IMG/VR virus record: IMGVR_UViG_3300046804_003469 | Coordinates: 62,001-126,000 of that record | Length of the DNA stretch: 64,000 bases | Direction: 5' to 3' (one strand) | DNA from: a virus | Part shown: positions 42,684 to 49,191 of the stretch, piece by piece | Layout of the letters: each line of letters opens with the position of its first letter | How positions within the stretch are numbered: the stretch's first letter is position 1 | Notes under the pieces: generated by a model | Told to the model about the DNA's origin: nothing | Databases searched by the model: none | What the model saw: the letters and a program-made list of their open reading frames with translations, nothing else | Program-made: the position numbers and the translations under genes

Positions 42684-43303
42684 GTGAAGAATACGGGCAC
42701 ATTCCTGATGGATTCTTTCTTTCTGGTAAGGAAGTAGAAGACCTTCGCAAATCTAAAAAAGAACTCACAGAATACGCAAAACAAAAACTGAGGAAACTGA
42801 TGTCCGACTTTCAACCAACTCCACAAACACCAGAACAAGTTGCTGATGGATTGCGTGCTGCTATGAAACAAGCAAAGGAAGATGGTGTGTTTGACGAACC
42901 CATCCAAGCAAAAGTATCTGACGAAGACTTCCAGAAGATTGTAGACCTTATGAATAATCAAGAACCATACCCTGATGAGATGTTTGAGGAAGCTGAGCGT
43001 CGTGAGTTAGCAAACCGAGAACTTCAAAAAGAAGAATGGGAACGCAAAAATCGTAGTGATGTTGTGCTAGCACGATACAATCACTTCTATAATGAAGAGT
43101 GTTCTGGTATGCCTCACGGGACACCAATCACACCAGAACATCAACAAGCCATGGCACTTGAATGTATGGTGGATGCTCTCATCTGCGAGAATATGAATGT
43201 AGAGTATAATGCGATTGCGATTGATGATATCAAAGATTTGATCGCACGATTGTATCAACAGAGTGATGAGTTTCTGGAACGAGTGAGGAAAAACAATGAG
43301 TGA
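42680..43303 (+). CDS. Hypothetical helical protein, 207 aa
   Basis: ATG 42680 overlaps the upstream TGA. The product is highly charged and helical: MSEEYGHIPDGFFLSGKEVEDLRKSKKELTEYAKQKLRKLM..., a middle KVSDEDFQKIVDLMNNQEPYPDEMFEEAERRELANRELQKEEWERK, and a C-terminal domain with Cys and His residues (YNHFYNEECSGMPHGTPITPEHQQAMALECMVDALICENMN). Largest protein of this operon. No family recognised. Confidence 0.66.
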   Translation: MSEEYGHIPDGFFLSGKEVEDLRKSKKELTEYAKQKLRKLMSDFQPTPQTPEQVADGLRAAMKQAKEDGVFDEPIQAKVSDEDFQKIVDLMNNQEPYPDEMFEEAERRELANRELQKEEWERKNRSDVVLARYNHFYNEECSGMPHGTPITPEHQQAMALECMVDALICENMNVEYNAIAIDDIKDLIARLYQQSDEFLERVRKNNE

Positions 43304-43604
43304 TAAACCATTTTATCGTTTCTTTGTAATTGATTACTTTGCTACTGGTGAGGGTAGGTCTTTCTGGTTGATGATTTGTAACAACTATCCATTTATCGGT
43401 GATAAAGATCGTCAAAAAGAGAAGTTTGTAAATTTTGTTGGTATGGGTGCAGATTATTATATGCAAGGATTTGAGGAACTCACAGAAAGGGAGTTTTTAG
43501 ACAAATATACAAGGTTTATTCCTTACTTTGTCGCAGAAATGATGCAACGAAGAGATCAACCAGCATTTACTTGGCAAACACATTTACACTTTAATTATTC
43601 ATAA
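43296..43604 (+). CDS. Hypothetical protein, 102 aa
   Basis: MSDKPFYRFFVIDYFATGEGRSFWLMICNNYPFIGDKDRQKEKFVNFVGMGADYYMQGFEELTEREFLDKYTRFIPYFVAEMMQRRDQPAFTWQTHLHFNYS: alpha/beta, aromatic. It overlaps the previous gene by 8 bases and the next by one (TAATG). Confidence 0.62.
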   Translation: MSDKPFYRFFVIDYFATGEGRSFWLMICNNYPFIGDKDRQKEKFVNFVGMGADYYMQGFEELTEREFLDKYTRFIPYFVAEMMQRRDQPAFTWQTHLHFNYS

Positions 43605-43774
43605 TGGAAGTCACTGAACACAACGTAGATGCTGACCTGAATCATGCTGAGATTGAAGCACTTATGTCCTTAGTTAAAGGTCAATTGTCACAAGAAGGCA
43701 ATAGTCAATATGTTAACTTGTTTTATGCTAAAATCTATGGTAAACTAATGGGAATGAAACACCAGTTACTATGA
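43604..43774 (+). CDS. Hypothetical helical protein, 56 aa
   Basis: MEVTEHNVDADLNHAEIEALMSLVKGQLSQEGNSQYVNLFYAKIYGKLMGMKHQLL: two predicted helices. TAATG start and ATGA end couple it to both neighbours. Confidence 0.58.
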   Translation: MEVTEHNVDADLNHAEIEALMSLVKGQLSQEGNSQYVNLFYAKIYGKLMGMKHQLL

Positions 43775-43965
43775 CTAAATTAGTAAGATGGGAAGAAAAC
43801 CCTGATGAAATCGTGCTGGAAGAGGTGGAGTTGTTTCACCTGGAAAGTATGAATGAACGCAGCCTGTGGGTGGGCATTTACACACAAAACAAGAAGATTT
43901 ACCACTTGAATATTCACGCCGATGGTGATAGACTGAGATACTACTGGAGTGATGAAACCCCGTGA
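43771..43965 (+). CDS. Hypothetical protein, 64 aa
   Basis: MTKLVRWEENPDEIVLEEVELFHLESMNERSLWVGIYTQNKKIYHLNIHADGDRLRYYWSDETP: all-beta, acidic. The stop overlaps a GTG start. Function unknown. Confidence 0.6.
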   Translation: MTKLVRWEENPDEIVLEEVELFHLESMNERSLWVGIYTQNKKIYHLNIHADGDRLRYYWSDETP

Positions 43966-44174
43966 CTTACGATGAACTCTACGACCACATCGTTCATTAT
44001 GTTGCCATGCCCCATACTACCATCACGGTGCATGATCAGCGTCGTGCTCTATTGATTCTTGGTGCATTCATGGAGTTTATTCTTGATTGTCAAGATCAAG
44101 GTATCGATTTAAATAAGATTGATATTACGAATTTTACAAGTGATAAACTTGATGAAATAGAGGCAAAGAAATGA
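43962..44174 (+). CDS. Hypothetical protein, 70 aa (GTG start)
   Basis: The GTG in GTGA at 43962 is the only start consistent with coupling to the previous stop. MTYDELYDHIVHYVAMPHTTITVHDQRRALLILGAFMEFILDCQDQGIDLNKIDITNFTSDKLDEIEAKK: helical. ATGA junction downstream. Confidence 0.58.
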   Translation: MTYDELYDHIVHYVAMPHTTITVHDQRRALLILGAFMEFILDCQDQGIDLNKIDITNFTSDKLDEIEAKK

Positions 44175-44476
44175 AAGTTTCTACTTTCAAAAAACTATTA
44201 GAAGAGATTGGAGACAATCAATTCAGTACAATACTGATACATCCATCTATTATGAAAGAATACTGGCAAATGACCAAATGGGAATGGTTCTGTGAAGGAT
44301 TCCGCATCATCCCATATATCATAGATTGTTACACCACACAATATCCTTATGGAGATGATGACTTTTGGGAAGCATTATCGTGGGGATGGTGTTGCGAATA
44401 CATCTATCCTTATGATGATCCTTATGATAATCGTATGTCACCAGAACGCAAACTACGACTAGGGAGATGGAGTTAA
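44171..44476 (+). CDS. Trp/Tyr-rich hypothetical protein, 101 aa
   Basis: MKVSTFKKLLEEIGDNQFSTILIHPSIMKEYWQMTKWEWFCEGFRIIPYIIDCYTTQYPYGDDDFWEALSWGWCCEYIYPYDDPYDNRMSPERKLRLGRWS: very rich in Trp, Tyr and Asp, with a CC pair. Its end contains a possible ribosome site (GGGAGATGGAG) for the RlpA-like gene. Function unknown. Confidence 0.6.
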   Translation: MKVSTFKKLLEEIGDNQFSTILIHPSIMKEYWQMTKWEWFCEGFRIIPYIIDCYTTQYPYGDDDFWEALSWGWCCEYIYPYDDPYDNRMSPERKLRLGRWS

Positions 44477-44478
44477 TT

Positions 44479-44793
44479 ATGATTACAACTTTGATTGCTG
44501 GTTTGACTTGTGGTATTGCTACATTCTATGGAATGGGTGATGGTTTTCATGGACAACGCACTGCAAACGGAGAAACATTTGATGCTTATCGTTGGACTGC
44601 TGCTCACCCTTACTTGCCTATGGGAAGTAAAATTAGAATTACAAACCAAGACAACGGCAAACAAGTCATTGTGAGAGTAAATGACCGTGGACCTTATTCT
44701 CATGCTGATTTGGATTTGAGTTATGCTGCATTTGCTCACATTGAATCTACTCGCAAAGGTAATGCTGTAGTGTGTTGGAGAGTAATTGCATGA
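44479..44793 (+). CDS. RlpA-like double-psi beta-barrel protein
   Basis: The product is 104 aa from ATG 44479. The short hydrophobic N-terminus (MITTLIAGLTCGIA) leads into the RlpA signature: ATFYGMGDGFHG, RTANGETFDAYRWTAAHPYLPMGSKIRITNQDNGKQVIVRVNDRGPY, DLDLSYAAFAHI. His43 and Asp69 are at the positions of the catalytic His and Asp of RlpA lytic transglycosylases. These act on denuded glycan strands of peptidoglycan, so the phage protein may help lysis or wall remodelling. It lacks the SPOR domain of bacterial RlpA. An in-frame ATG at 44467 is possible. Confidence 0.85.
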   Translation: MITTLIAGLTCGIATFYGMGDGFHGQRTANGETFDAYRWTAAHPYLPMGSKIRITNQDNGKQVIVRVNDRGPYSHADLDLSYAAFAHIESTRKGNAVVCWRVIA

Positions 44794-45131
44794 ACTTTCC
44801 TGTGTTCTTAAACAAGTGGATAATCGGATTTAAACCGATTAAGCACACAAGTTTTTGGTGGTGGTATCGTTTGATTTCTCACGAAGGATTTCGTTTTGAT
44901 GATTATCATGTATGGGGAGAGTTTTGGCATTCTCTCAATGGTGGATGGTTGGATATGAACTATCAGTGGGAGTTTGAAAAGTTCTGGGGTAAGGGTGCAA
45001 AACCTGAAAGGATTGTATTACCACAAAAAGACTTTGATGCTCTTGTAGAACGCTTGAATGAACCACCAGACCCTGCTATAATAGAGAGATTCAAAGAGAT
45101 TATGAATCGTAAAGCACCGTGGGACAAATGA
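44790..45131 (+). CDS. Trp-rich protein with DUF1778-antitoxin-like C-terminus, 113 aa
   Basis: ATGA overlap with the RlpA-like gene. Residues 1-70 are aromatic (FLNKWIIGFKPIKHTSFWWWYRLISHEGFRFDDYHVWGEFWHSLNGGWLDMNYQWEFEKF). Residues ~75-113 (ERIVLPQKDFDALVERLNEPPDPAIIERFKEIMNRKAPW) closely follow the pattern of the C-terminal segment of DUF1778 antitoxins, 'L...DFD.L...L..PP.P......L....APW'. There is no ribbon-helix-helix domain in front. The similarity is read by eye and the role is unknown. Confidence 0.68.
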   Translation: MNFPVFLNKWIIGFKPIKHTSFWWWYRLISHEGFRFDDYHVWGEFWHSLNGGWLDMNYQWEFEKFWGKGAKPERIVLPQKDFDALVERLNEPPDPAIIERFKEIMNRKAPWDK

Positions 45132-45289
45132 ATTTTACACAACAACAATATAAACTGATTTACAATTCTGTTCGTAGGTATCAACTTGAAAAAACTATTT
45201 TGAACAGTGATGAGTATCATCATTGTAATGAAGTTCTTGATGAATTGTTTGATAAGGTCTATACGCAACAACATGAGCAACCAACCTAA
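45128..45289 (+). CDS. Hypothetical protein, 53 aa
   Basis: MNFTQQQYKLIYNSVRRYQLEKTILNSDEYHHCNEVLDELFDKVYTQQHEQPT: helical, ending just before the dyad of promoter member 7. Last gene of the 40645-45289 coupled series. The sequence type (QYKLIYNAVRRYQ..K) is familiar from cyanophages. Function unknown. Confidence 0.62.
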   Translation: MNFTQQQYKLIYNSVRRYQLEKTILNSDEYHHCNEVLDELFDKVYTQQHEQPT

Positions 45290-45290
45290 A

Positions 45291-45349
45291 TTGGACAGTT
45301 CTGCAACTGTCCAATTGCTCTTGACGGCACCACAGTTTTCAAGTATATT
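45291..45349 (+). promoter_or_regulatory. ACTG-box promoter with longest dyad (member 7)
   Basis: Perfect 10-bp arms TTGGACAGTT (45291-45300) and AACTGTCCAA (45305-45314) are separated by ctgc. TTGACG (45321-45326) follows 15 bases after the ACTG. A 17-base spacer leads to TATATT (45344-45349). It drives the 45375-46412 genes. It is the clearest operator-like dyad of the family. Confidence 0.68.
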
Positions 45350-45374
45350 ACGAGAGTTCAATGAATGATTCATT

Positions 45375-45461
45375 ATGATTACTGCAGCGATGGCAGCATT
45401 TGCCTTTGGTTATTGTATTACTGATCTTGCAATCACTGTTTATCACAAAATTAAAAAATGA
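45375..45461 (+). CDS. Very small membrane peptide, 28 aa
   Basis: MITAAMAAFAFGYCITDLAITVYHKIKK: one hydrophobic helix and a basic end. It is the first reading frame after promoter member 7, and its stop overlaps the next start (ATGA). Tentative because of its length. Confidence 0.45.
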   Translation: MITAAMAAFAFGYCITDLAITVYHKIKK

Positions 45462-45637
45462 AACCCTACCCTCTTGGTATTGATAATCCCTACGTCATTC
45501 GTGCTACGATTGGTACAACACGATGGGGATTGTATCGTCGTGAACCATTTCAAAAAATTGCTGAGTTTGCATCACAGACTGATGCTTATTCTGCTCGTCG
45601 TGCTCTAATTGATTTCGAAGAAACTAATTGTTTATGA
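45458..45637 (+). CDS. Hypothetical protein, 59 aa
   Basis: MKPYPLGIDNPYVIRATIGTTRWGLYRREPFQKIAEFASQTDAYSARRALIDFEETNCL: basic alpha/beta. ATGA overlaps on both sides. Function unknown. Confidence 0.6.
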   Translation: MKPYPLGIDNPYVIRATIGTTRWGLYRREPFQKIAEFASQTDAYSARRALIDFEETNCL

Positions 45638-45822
45638 AAACTTCCACTGCTCTTGGTGTTGTATTTGGTCTAATTGTTCTTGCAACTGCTGGTCTTCTAT
45701 TTGAAGCATGGTTGCTTGGATTGATTCTGTCTTGGTTTAGTGTAGCATTGTCTTTCTGGCAAAACTTTGCTATCGTATTTCTTGCCAATCTTATTTTTAA
45801 ATCTAACGTATCTTCAAAATGA
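45634..45822 (+). CDS. Two-helix membrane protein, 62 aa
   Basis: ATG 45634 gives MKTSTALGVVFGLIVLATAGLLFEAWLLGLILSWFSVALSFWQNFAIVFLANLIFKSNVSSK: two to three hydrophobic helices. It is coupled to the downstream SPFH-like gene, so the two may form a membrane complex. Confidence 0.62.
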   Translation: MKTSTALGVVFGLIVLATAGLLFEAWLLGLILSWFSVALSFWQNFAIVFLANLIFKSNVSSK

Positions 45823-46226
45823 AAAATCAAAACGGATTTATTGACACTGGCGTTGTTGTTATTGTTGCTGGTGTTGTTGTGATTGGTAGTCTCATCTTTA
45901 TTGGTGGTCCACAATATAATGTGTGGCAACAATCTCTTGCTGGTAAAGCAGAACTACAAAAAGCAGAATATACTCGCCAAGTTGCTGTTCTTGAAGCACA
46001 AGCAAAGAAAGATAGTGCTCAACAACTTGCTGATGCTGAAATCATTCGTGCTACTGGTGTTGCTAAGGCAAACCAAATCATCGGTGATTCACTGAAAGAT
46101 AACCGTGAGTATCTTCAGTATCTGTATATCACTGGACTTGAAGAAGGATCGAACAAAGGTAACGTGACCATTTATGTGCCCACCGAAGGTGGAATGCCCG
46201 TTCCGACTCTACAAATGAACAAATAA
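45819..46226 (+). CDS. Minimal SPFH/Band-7-like membrane protein, 135 aa
   Basis: N-terminal transmembrane helix (VVVIVAGVVVIGSLIFIGG, residues ~12-30), then a charged helix (AELQKAEYTRQVAVLEAQAKKDSAQQLADAEIIRATGVAKANQIIGDSL). The end matches the C-terminal part of SPFH proteins: 'A.EI..A.G.AKAN.II..SL......YLQYLYITGLE' and 'IYVPTEGGMPV'. The core SPFH beta domain appears shortened or missing. SPFH proteins oligomerise into membrane scaffolds and control proteases such as FtsH. A phage use is a guess. Recurrent in cyanophages to my memory. Confidence 0.72.
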   Translation: MKNQNGFIDTGVVVIVAGVVVIGSLIFIGGPQYNVWQQSLAGKAELQKAEYTRQVAVLEAQAKKDSAQQLADAEIIRATGVAKANQIIGDSLKDNREYLQYLYITGLEEGSNKGNVTIYVPTEGGMPVPTLQMNK

Positions 46227-46229
46227 AAC

Positions 46230-46412
46230 ATGATTGATGTAAAAGAAGAAAGTGATGGTTCGTTTACCATCACTTGGGATGAAAATGATCCTCAGGAACG
46301 TGTATTGAATACGTGGACTGAGCAGGATTTTATTGATTGTATTATGAATCGTATCAATGAACTGACCAGTTCAGAAACTGGCACAGTGGATCTTCCAGAC
46401 ATCCCGAATTGA
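46230..46412 (+). CDS. Hypothetical acidic protein, 60 aa
   Basis: MIDVKEESDGSFTITWDENDPQERVLNTWTEQDFIDCIMNRINELTSSETGTVDLPDIPN. The opening 'VKE.SDGSFTI.WDENDP.E..LN.WTE.DF' is familiar from cyanophage small proteins. Its last codons (SSETGT) contain the CCAGTT/AACTGG dyad of the next promoter, as also happens at 30528-30707 (SSSQTGT). Confidence 0.68.
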   Translation: MIDVKEESDGSFTITWDENDPQERVLNTWTEQDFIDCIMNRINELTSSETGTVDLPDIPN

Positions 46413-46420
46413 TGTATTCT
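46366..46420 (+). promoter_or_regulatory. ACTG-box promoter (member 8)
   Basis: The dyad CCAGTTcagaAACTGG (46366-46381) lies inside the 3' coding end of the upstream gene. CTTCCA follows 15 bases after ACTG, and TATTCT (46415-46420) follows after 17 more. It would transcribe the 46444 gene and probably the FeoA-like and oxygenase genes beyond. Confidence 0.5.
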
Positions 46421-46443
46421 ATAGAAGTTCAAGGGATTTCACC

Positions 46444-46887
46444 ATGACCACCGCATTCGCTGATTACGTCGCCACACAGGATGCTCGCAACACACTTCAT
46501 CTGAACATCAGGAAATGGTGTCTGATGCTGATTGATGCACTTAAGGGCAATTATTGTCAGTATTCGATTAGTGGTCATAAGCATTATGTTGAGAAAGGTG
46601 AAAATGCTCAATATCATATTGCATGTATTGAAAAACTTCGTAAGGGTGATTGCCCGATTGATTATGAAATTGAAACAGGACGTAAGTATCACAAAATCAT
46701 TTTTATTGATGGTGGGGGTTCTCGTAGTGTCCACTGTTTTGTTGACAGGAGCACAGGAGAAGTTTACAAATCAGCATCATGGAAATCCCCAGCGAAGGAT
46801 GTACGTTACGACCTTCGTTTGATCACAGATCGTGAATGGTTGTATGAACATGCAGATTGGGCAGGAGGTTATCTTTACAAGAAATAA
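46444..46887 (+). CDS. Conserved cyanophage hypothetical protein, 147 aa
   Basis: Starts MTTAFADYVATQDARNTLHLNIRKWCLMLIDALKGNYCQYSISGHKHYVEKGENAQYHIACIEKLRKGDC and ends KSASWKSPAKDVRYDLRLITDREWLYEHADWAGGYLYKK. The GGGSRSVHCFVD..TGEVYKSASWK..AK.VRYDLR section is a pattern I recall from T4-like cyanophage proteins. Alpha/beta soluble. Function unknown. Confidence 0.74.
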   Translation: MTTAFADYVATQDARNTLHLNIRKWCLMLIDALKGNYCQYSISGHKHYVEKGENAQYHIACIEKLRKGDCPIDYEIETGRKYHKIIFIDGGGSRSVHCFVDRSTGEVYKSASWKSPAKDVRYDLRLITDREWLYEHADWAGGYLYKK

Positions 46888-46928
46888 TTTAATATCCTAC
46901 ATATTAAATGTCCTTTACCTTTCTTACC

Positions 46929-47162
46929 ATGGTAAAGAAACTCAACGAACTTTTAGTTGGTGAGAAAGGTAAAGTGATTGCAATCTTCTGTCCACCTGAC
47001 ATGCCAGGATTTCGCGGAAGACTTGAAGCAATGGGACTATCAATAAATTGTGAAGTGATTGTATTGAGAAAGCATTGGTTTTCACCAATACATGTACAAG
47101 TAGGAATGACTGAATTAATGATTCGAAAAGTGGATGCAGGACACATATGGATCAAGTTGTAA
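46929..47162 (+). CDS. FeoA-like SH3-domain protein, 77 aa
   Basis: MVKKLNELLVGEKGKVIAI..., then FRGRLEAMGLSINCEVIVLRKHWFSPIHVQVGMTELMIRKVDAGHIWI. This follows the FeoA pattern closely: L..G..G.V..I......R.RL..MGL..G..V.VLR....P..V.VG.T.L.IR...A..I.V. FeoA is a small cytosolic partner of the FeoB ferrous-iron transporter. An alternative ATG at 46908 adds seven residues. The chosen start sits in a near-perfect inverted repeat (TTTCTTACC-at-GGTAAAGAAA) that could control initiation. It overlaps the oxygenase gene by 16 bases. Confidence 0.72.
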   Translation: MVKKLNELLVGEKGKVIAIFCPPDMPGFRGRLEAMGLSINCEVIVLRKHWFSPIHVQVGMTELMIRKVDAGHIWIKL

Positions 47163-47662
47163 TACGTGATGATTTCTTTTCAAATCCTGATGAAATAAGA
47201 AACATTGCACTGAATGCAGTTTACTATGAACCACTGCCATCACAAGGATGGAAAGGTTATCGTACTCATGAGTTATTGAGGGAAGAATATTCATTTCTCT
47301 ATGAATCAATTGAGAATGAAATTAACTCCTATTATCCACTTTATGAGGGCAAAGTACCTTATGAAGTGGAATGTTATTTTCATTATACAACAAAGGATTC
47401 AGAACTGAATCTTCATAAAGATTGGGGATATTTCGCTGCAGGTATTGTGTATTTGCATTCAAATCCACCAGAACACTCAGGTACAAAAGTATTGGAAGAA
47501 GAAGTTGAGAATGTGTATAATCGTATAGTGTATTATGATGCAAATTCAAAACATGGTATTGTATCAGCATTTGGTGATTGTGTAACCAATGCAAGACTCA
47601 CATTGACATTTTTTGTACCTTATCCACCTTATTGGAAATTACAAGAAATAAATAATTCTTAA
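47147..47662 (+). CDS. 2OG-Fe(II) dioxygenase-like protein, 171 aa
   Basis: It has the HxD...H iron-binding triad and the 2-oxoglutarate Arg: LHKDWGYFAAGIVYL (His90, Asp92), SKHGIVSAFG (His136), ARLTLTFFV (Arg150). The N-terminus (VVIRDDFFSNPDEIRNIALNAVYYEP) matches the prolyl-hydroxylase-like family often annotated as DUF6445. Such phage enzymes may hydroxylate proteins or other small targets. The substrate is unknown. It overlaps the FeoA-like gene by 16 bases, so an iron protein and an iron enzyme are translated together. Confidence 0.82.
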   Translation: MDQVVIRDDFFSNPDEIRNIALNAVYYEPLPSQGWKGYRTHELLREEYSFLYESIENEINSYYPLYEGKVPYEVECYFHYTTKDSELNLHKDWGYFAAGIVYLHSNPPEHSGTKVLEEEVENVYNRIVYYDANSKHGIVSAFGDCVTNARLTLTFFVPYPPYWKLQEINNS

Positions 47663-47676
47663 ACGCAATTCCATTC

Positions 47677-48477
47677 ATGGCAAAAGACGAAACAGAGATT
47701 GGTATCACTGGTCTTCCTATTCCTAAGAAGAAAAGATCACCTAAAAAGCAACATGAGTTTGAGAAGGAAAGAAGAGCAAATCTTGGAACAAATATAGGTG
47801 GACAAAGGTATAGTTCTGGTGCAAAGAAGTATTATGCAGAATCAAGAGGTGGTGAAGCAAGTCCTGGAACACCAGAAAGTTTTCATAAACTGAGTCGTGG
47901 AAAGAAAAAGGAAAAAGGTGTAAAGACATCTTATGATACTCAAGGTAATATGATTCGTAAGTATGCAACAATGCAACTTCAAAAGAGAAAGCAAGCACCT
48001 TATAGTGAAGAAGTAGATATGTATGATATTCTTATCTCACATCTTCTTGATGAAGGATATGCTGATACTGAATCAGCAGCAGAAATTATGATGAATCATA
48101 TGAGTGAAGAGTGGGTGGATAGTATTATTATCTCTGAAGTTAAAGGTTTCGGTGGTCATGTTGATCCAAATACTGGTAAATCATCAGGTTTAAGATCATC
48201 ATCACAACAAGCACATACTACATATTGGAGCAACAGACAACAGGGTAAGGATGTACCTGATCCAAGAAGATCAAAGTTTAAATATGGTGGAGCAAAAGGA
48301 TCAACCACTGGTGCTCATGAAGGTGATACTCCAGAAGGATTTGCAAGGAAACAGGATCCACAACTTGCAATGACACCTAAGAAGAGAATGGAAGTTCGAG
48401 CAAAGTCATTGGAAGCAAAAGGTAAGGCAAAACAAGCAAATAAGATTCGTGGTGTCATGAATCGTCCTAATATGTGA
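47677..48477 (+). CDS. Basic 266-aa protein, possible virion or DNA-associated protein
   Basis: Lys/Arg/Gly/Ser-rich ends (ITGLPIPKKKRSPKKQHEFEKERRANLG; AKSLEAKGKAKQANKIRGVMNRP) surround a structured acidic helix pair, MYDILISHLLDEGYADTESAAEIMMNHMSEEWVDSII (residues ~109-145). That central motif (hLLDEGYA.T...AE.IM.NMSE.W..SI) recurs in cyanophage proteins of unknown role, to my recollection. Its composition suggests packaging with DNA or structural use. A terminator-promoter element follows. Confidence 0.72.
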   Translation: MAKDETEIGITGLPIPKKKRSPKKQHEFEKERRANLGTNIGGQRYSSGAKKYYAESRGGEASPGTPESFHKLSRGKKKEKGVKTSYDTQGNMIRKYATMQLQKRKQAPYSEEVDMYDILISHLLDEGYADTESAAEIMMNHMSEEWVDSIIISEVKGFGGHVDPNTGKSSGLRSSSQQAHTTYWSNRQQGKDVPDPRRSKFKYGGAKGSTTGAHEGDTPEGFARKQDPQLAMTPKKRMEVRAKSLEAKGKAKQANKIRGVMNRPNM

Positions 48478-48489
48478 TCCACTTTCCAA

Positions 48490-48534
48490 ACTGGCACAAG
48501 GGGCATTTACGTGCCTCTTTTTTTATGCAATAAT
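48490..48534 (+). promoter_or_regulatory. ACTG-box promoter (member 9) overlapping a terminator
   Basis: ACTGGCACAAGGGGCA from 48490 leads into TTTACG (48506-48511). A 17-base spacer leads to AATAAT (48529-48534). The -35 is the loop of the terminator hairpin described at 48499. It would drive the 52-aa gene at 48560. Confidence 0.5.
48499..48525 (+). terminator. Rho-independent terminator
   Basis: AGGGGCA (48499-48505) pairs with TGCCTCT (48512-48518, one G-U pair) around the loop TTTACG, followed by a run of T. It ends the transcript of the 266-aa gene. Confidence 0.75.
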
Positions 48535-48559
48535 ACAAAGGTAATCAGTTCCAGATCTC

Positions 48560-48718
48560 ATGATCACTGACACTGTTCAAGACAAACAGATTCGTCGTTC
48601 TATCATTCAAAGTGTAGAATCAATGGATCTAAGACTTCTACAACGTATTGCATACGAATGTCGTTGTGAAGAACAGGGTCTTTACCCTGATGGTTGGAAA
48701 CTTTATCCTGAGGAATGA
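48560..48718 (+). CDS. Hypothetical protein, 52 aa
   Basis: MITDTVQDKQIRRSIIQSVESMDLRLLQRIAYECRCEEQGLYPDGWKLYPEE: helical with a CRC motif. It lies behind promoter member 9 and overlaps the next start (ATGATGATG). Confidence 0.6.
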   Translation: MITDTVQDKQIRRSIIQSVESMDLRLLQRIAYECRCEEQGLYPDGWKLYPEE

Positions 48719-48951
48719 TGATGACTCAGTATCGTATTATCTCACAACCTTCTCCAATTTATCCTGAATACAATTGGTATCAGGCACAATATAAACTCTT
48801 CAATCTGATTTGGAGAGATTGTTGGTGGGAACCGAATCGTCCTGGTAAATGCTATAGTATGGAACTGAAGAAGGTAGAAGAGTATATTGAGGCATTGATT
48901 CATAATCAATGGATTGACAATTCTCCAAAAGTCGTAAAGGTGTATGAATAA
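48715..48951 (+). CDS. Hypothetical protein, 78 aa
   Basis: Three consecutive ATG codons (48715, 48718, 48721) make the exact start uncertain. The body (MTQYRIISQPSPIYPEYNWYQAQYKLFNLIWRDCWWEPNRPGKCYSMELKKVEEYIEALIHNQWIDNSPKVVKVYE) is aromatic alpha/beta. Function unknown. Confidence 0.6.
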   Translation: MMMTQYRIISQPSPIYPEYNWYQAQYKLFNLIWRDCWWEPNRPGKCYSMELKKVEEYIEALIHNQWIDNSPKVVKVYE

Positions 48952-48990
48952 AATAAATGAATCACTAGTGACAATTAATTCTAAAAACTC

Positions 48991-49191
48991 ATGACACAAG
49001 AAGAACTGATTCGCACAATTGAACAACGATTGGAAGATCTGATGGTTTTTGATGAGGAACTTGTTTATCAATATGAATGTGATTTGTATTATTTTGATGA
49101 GAATGATGGTCCAATAGAACCAATTAAAGAAATGTTTACACCAGAATTACTGAAAGAAATCGAAAAGCATATTGAGGAACTTGATCAATGA
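48991..49191 (+). CDS. Hypothetical acidic protein, 66 aa
   Basis: MTQEELIRTIEQRLEDLMVFDEELVYQYECDLYYFDENDGPIEPIKEMFTPELLKEIEKHIEELDQ: about one third Asp/Glu, helical. Highly acidic small phage proteins sometimes mimic DNA or bind host proteins; that is only a possibility here. ATGA overlap with the next gene. Confidence 0.6.
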   Translation: MTQEELIRTIEQRLEDLMVFDEELVYQYECDLYYFDENDGPIEPIKEMFTPELLKEIEKHIEELDQ

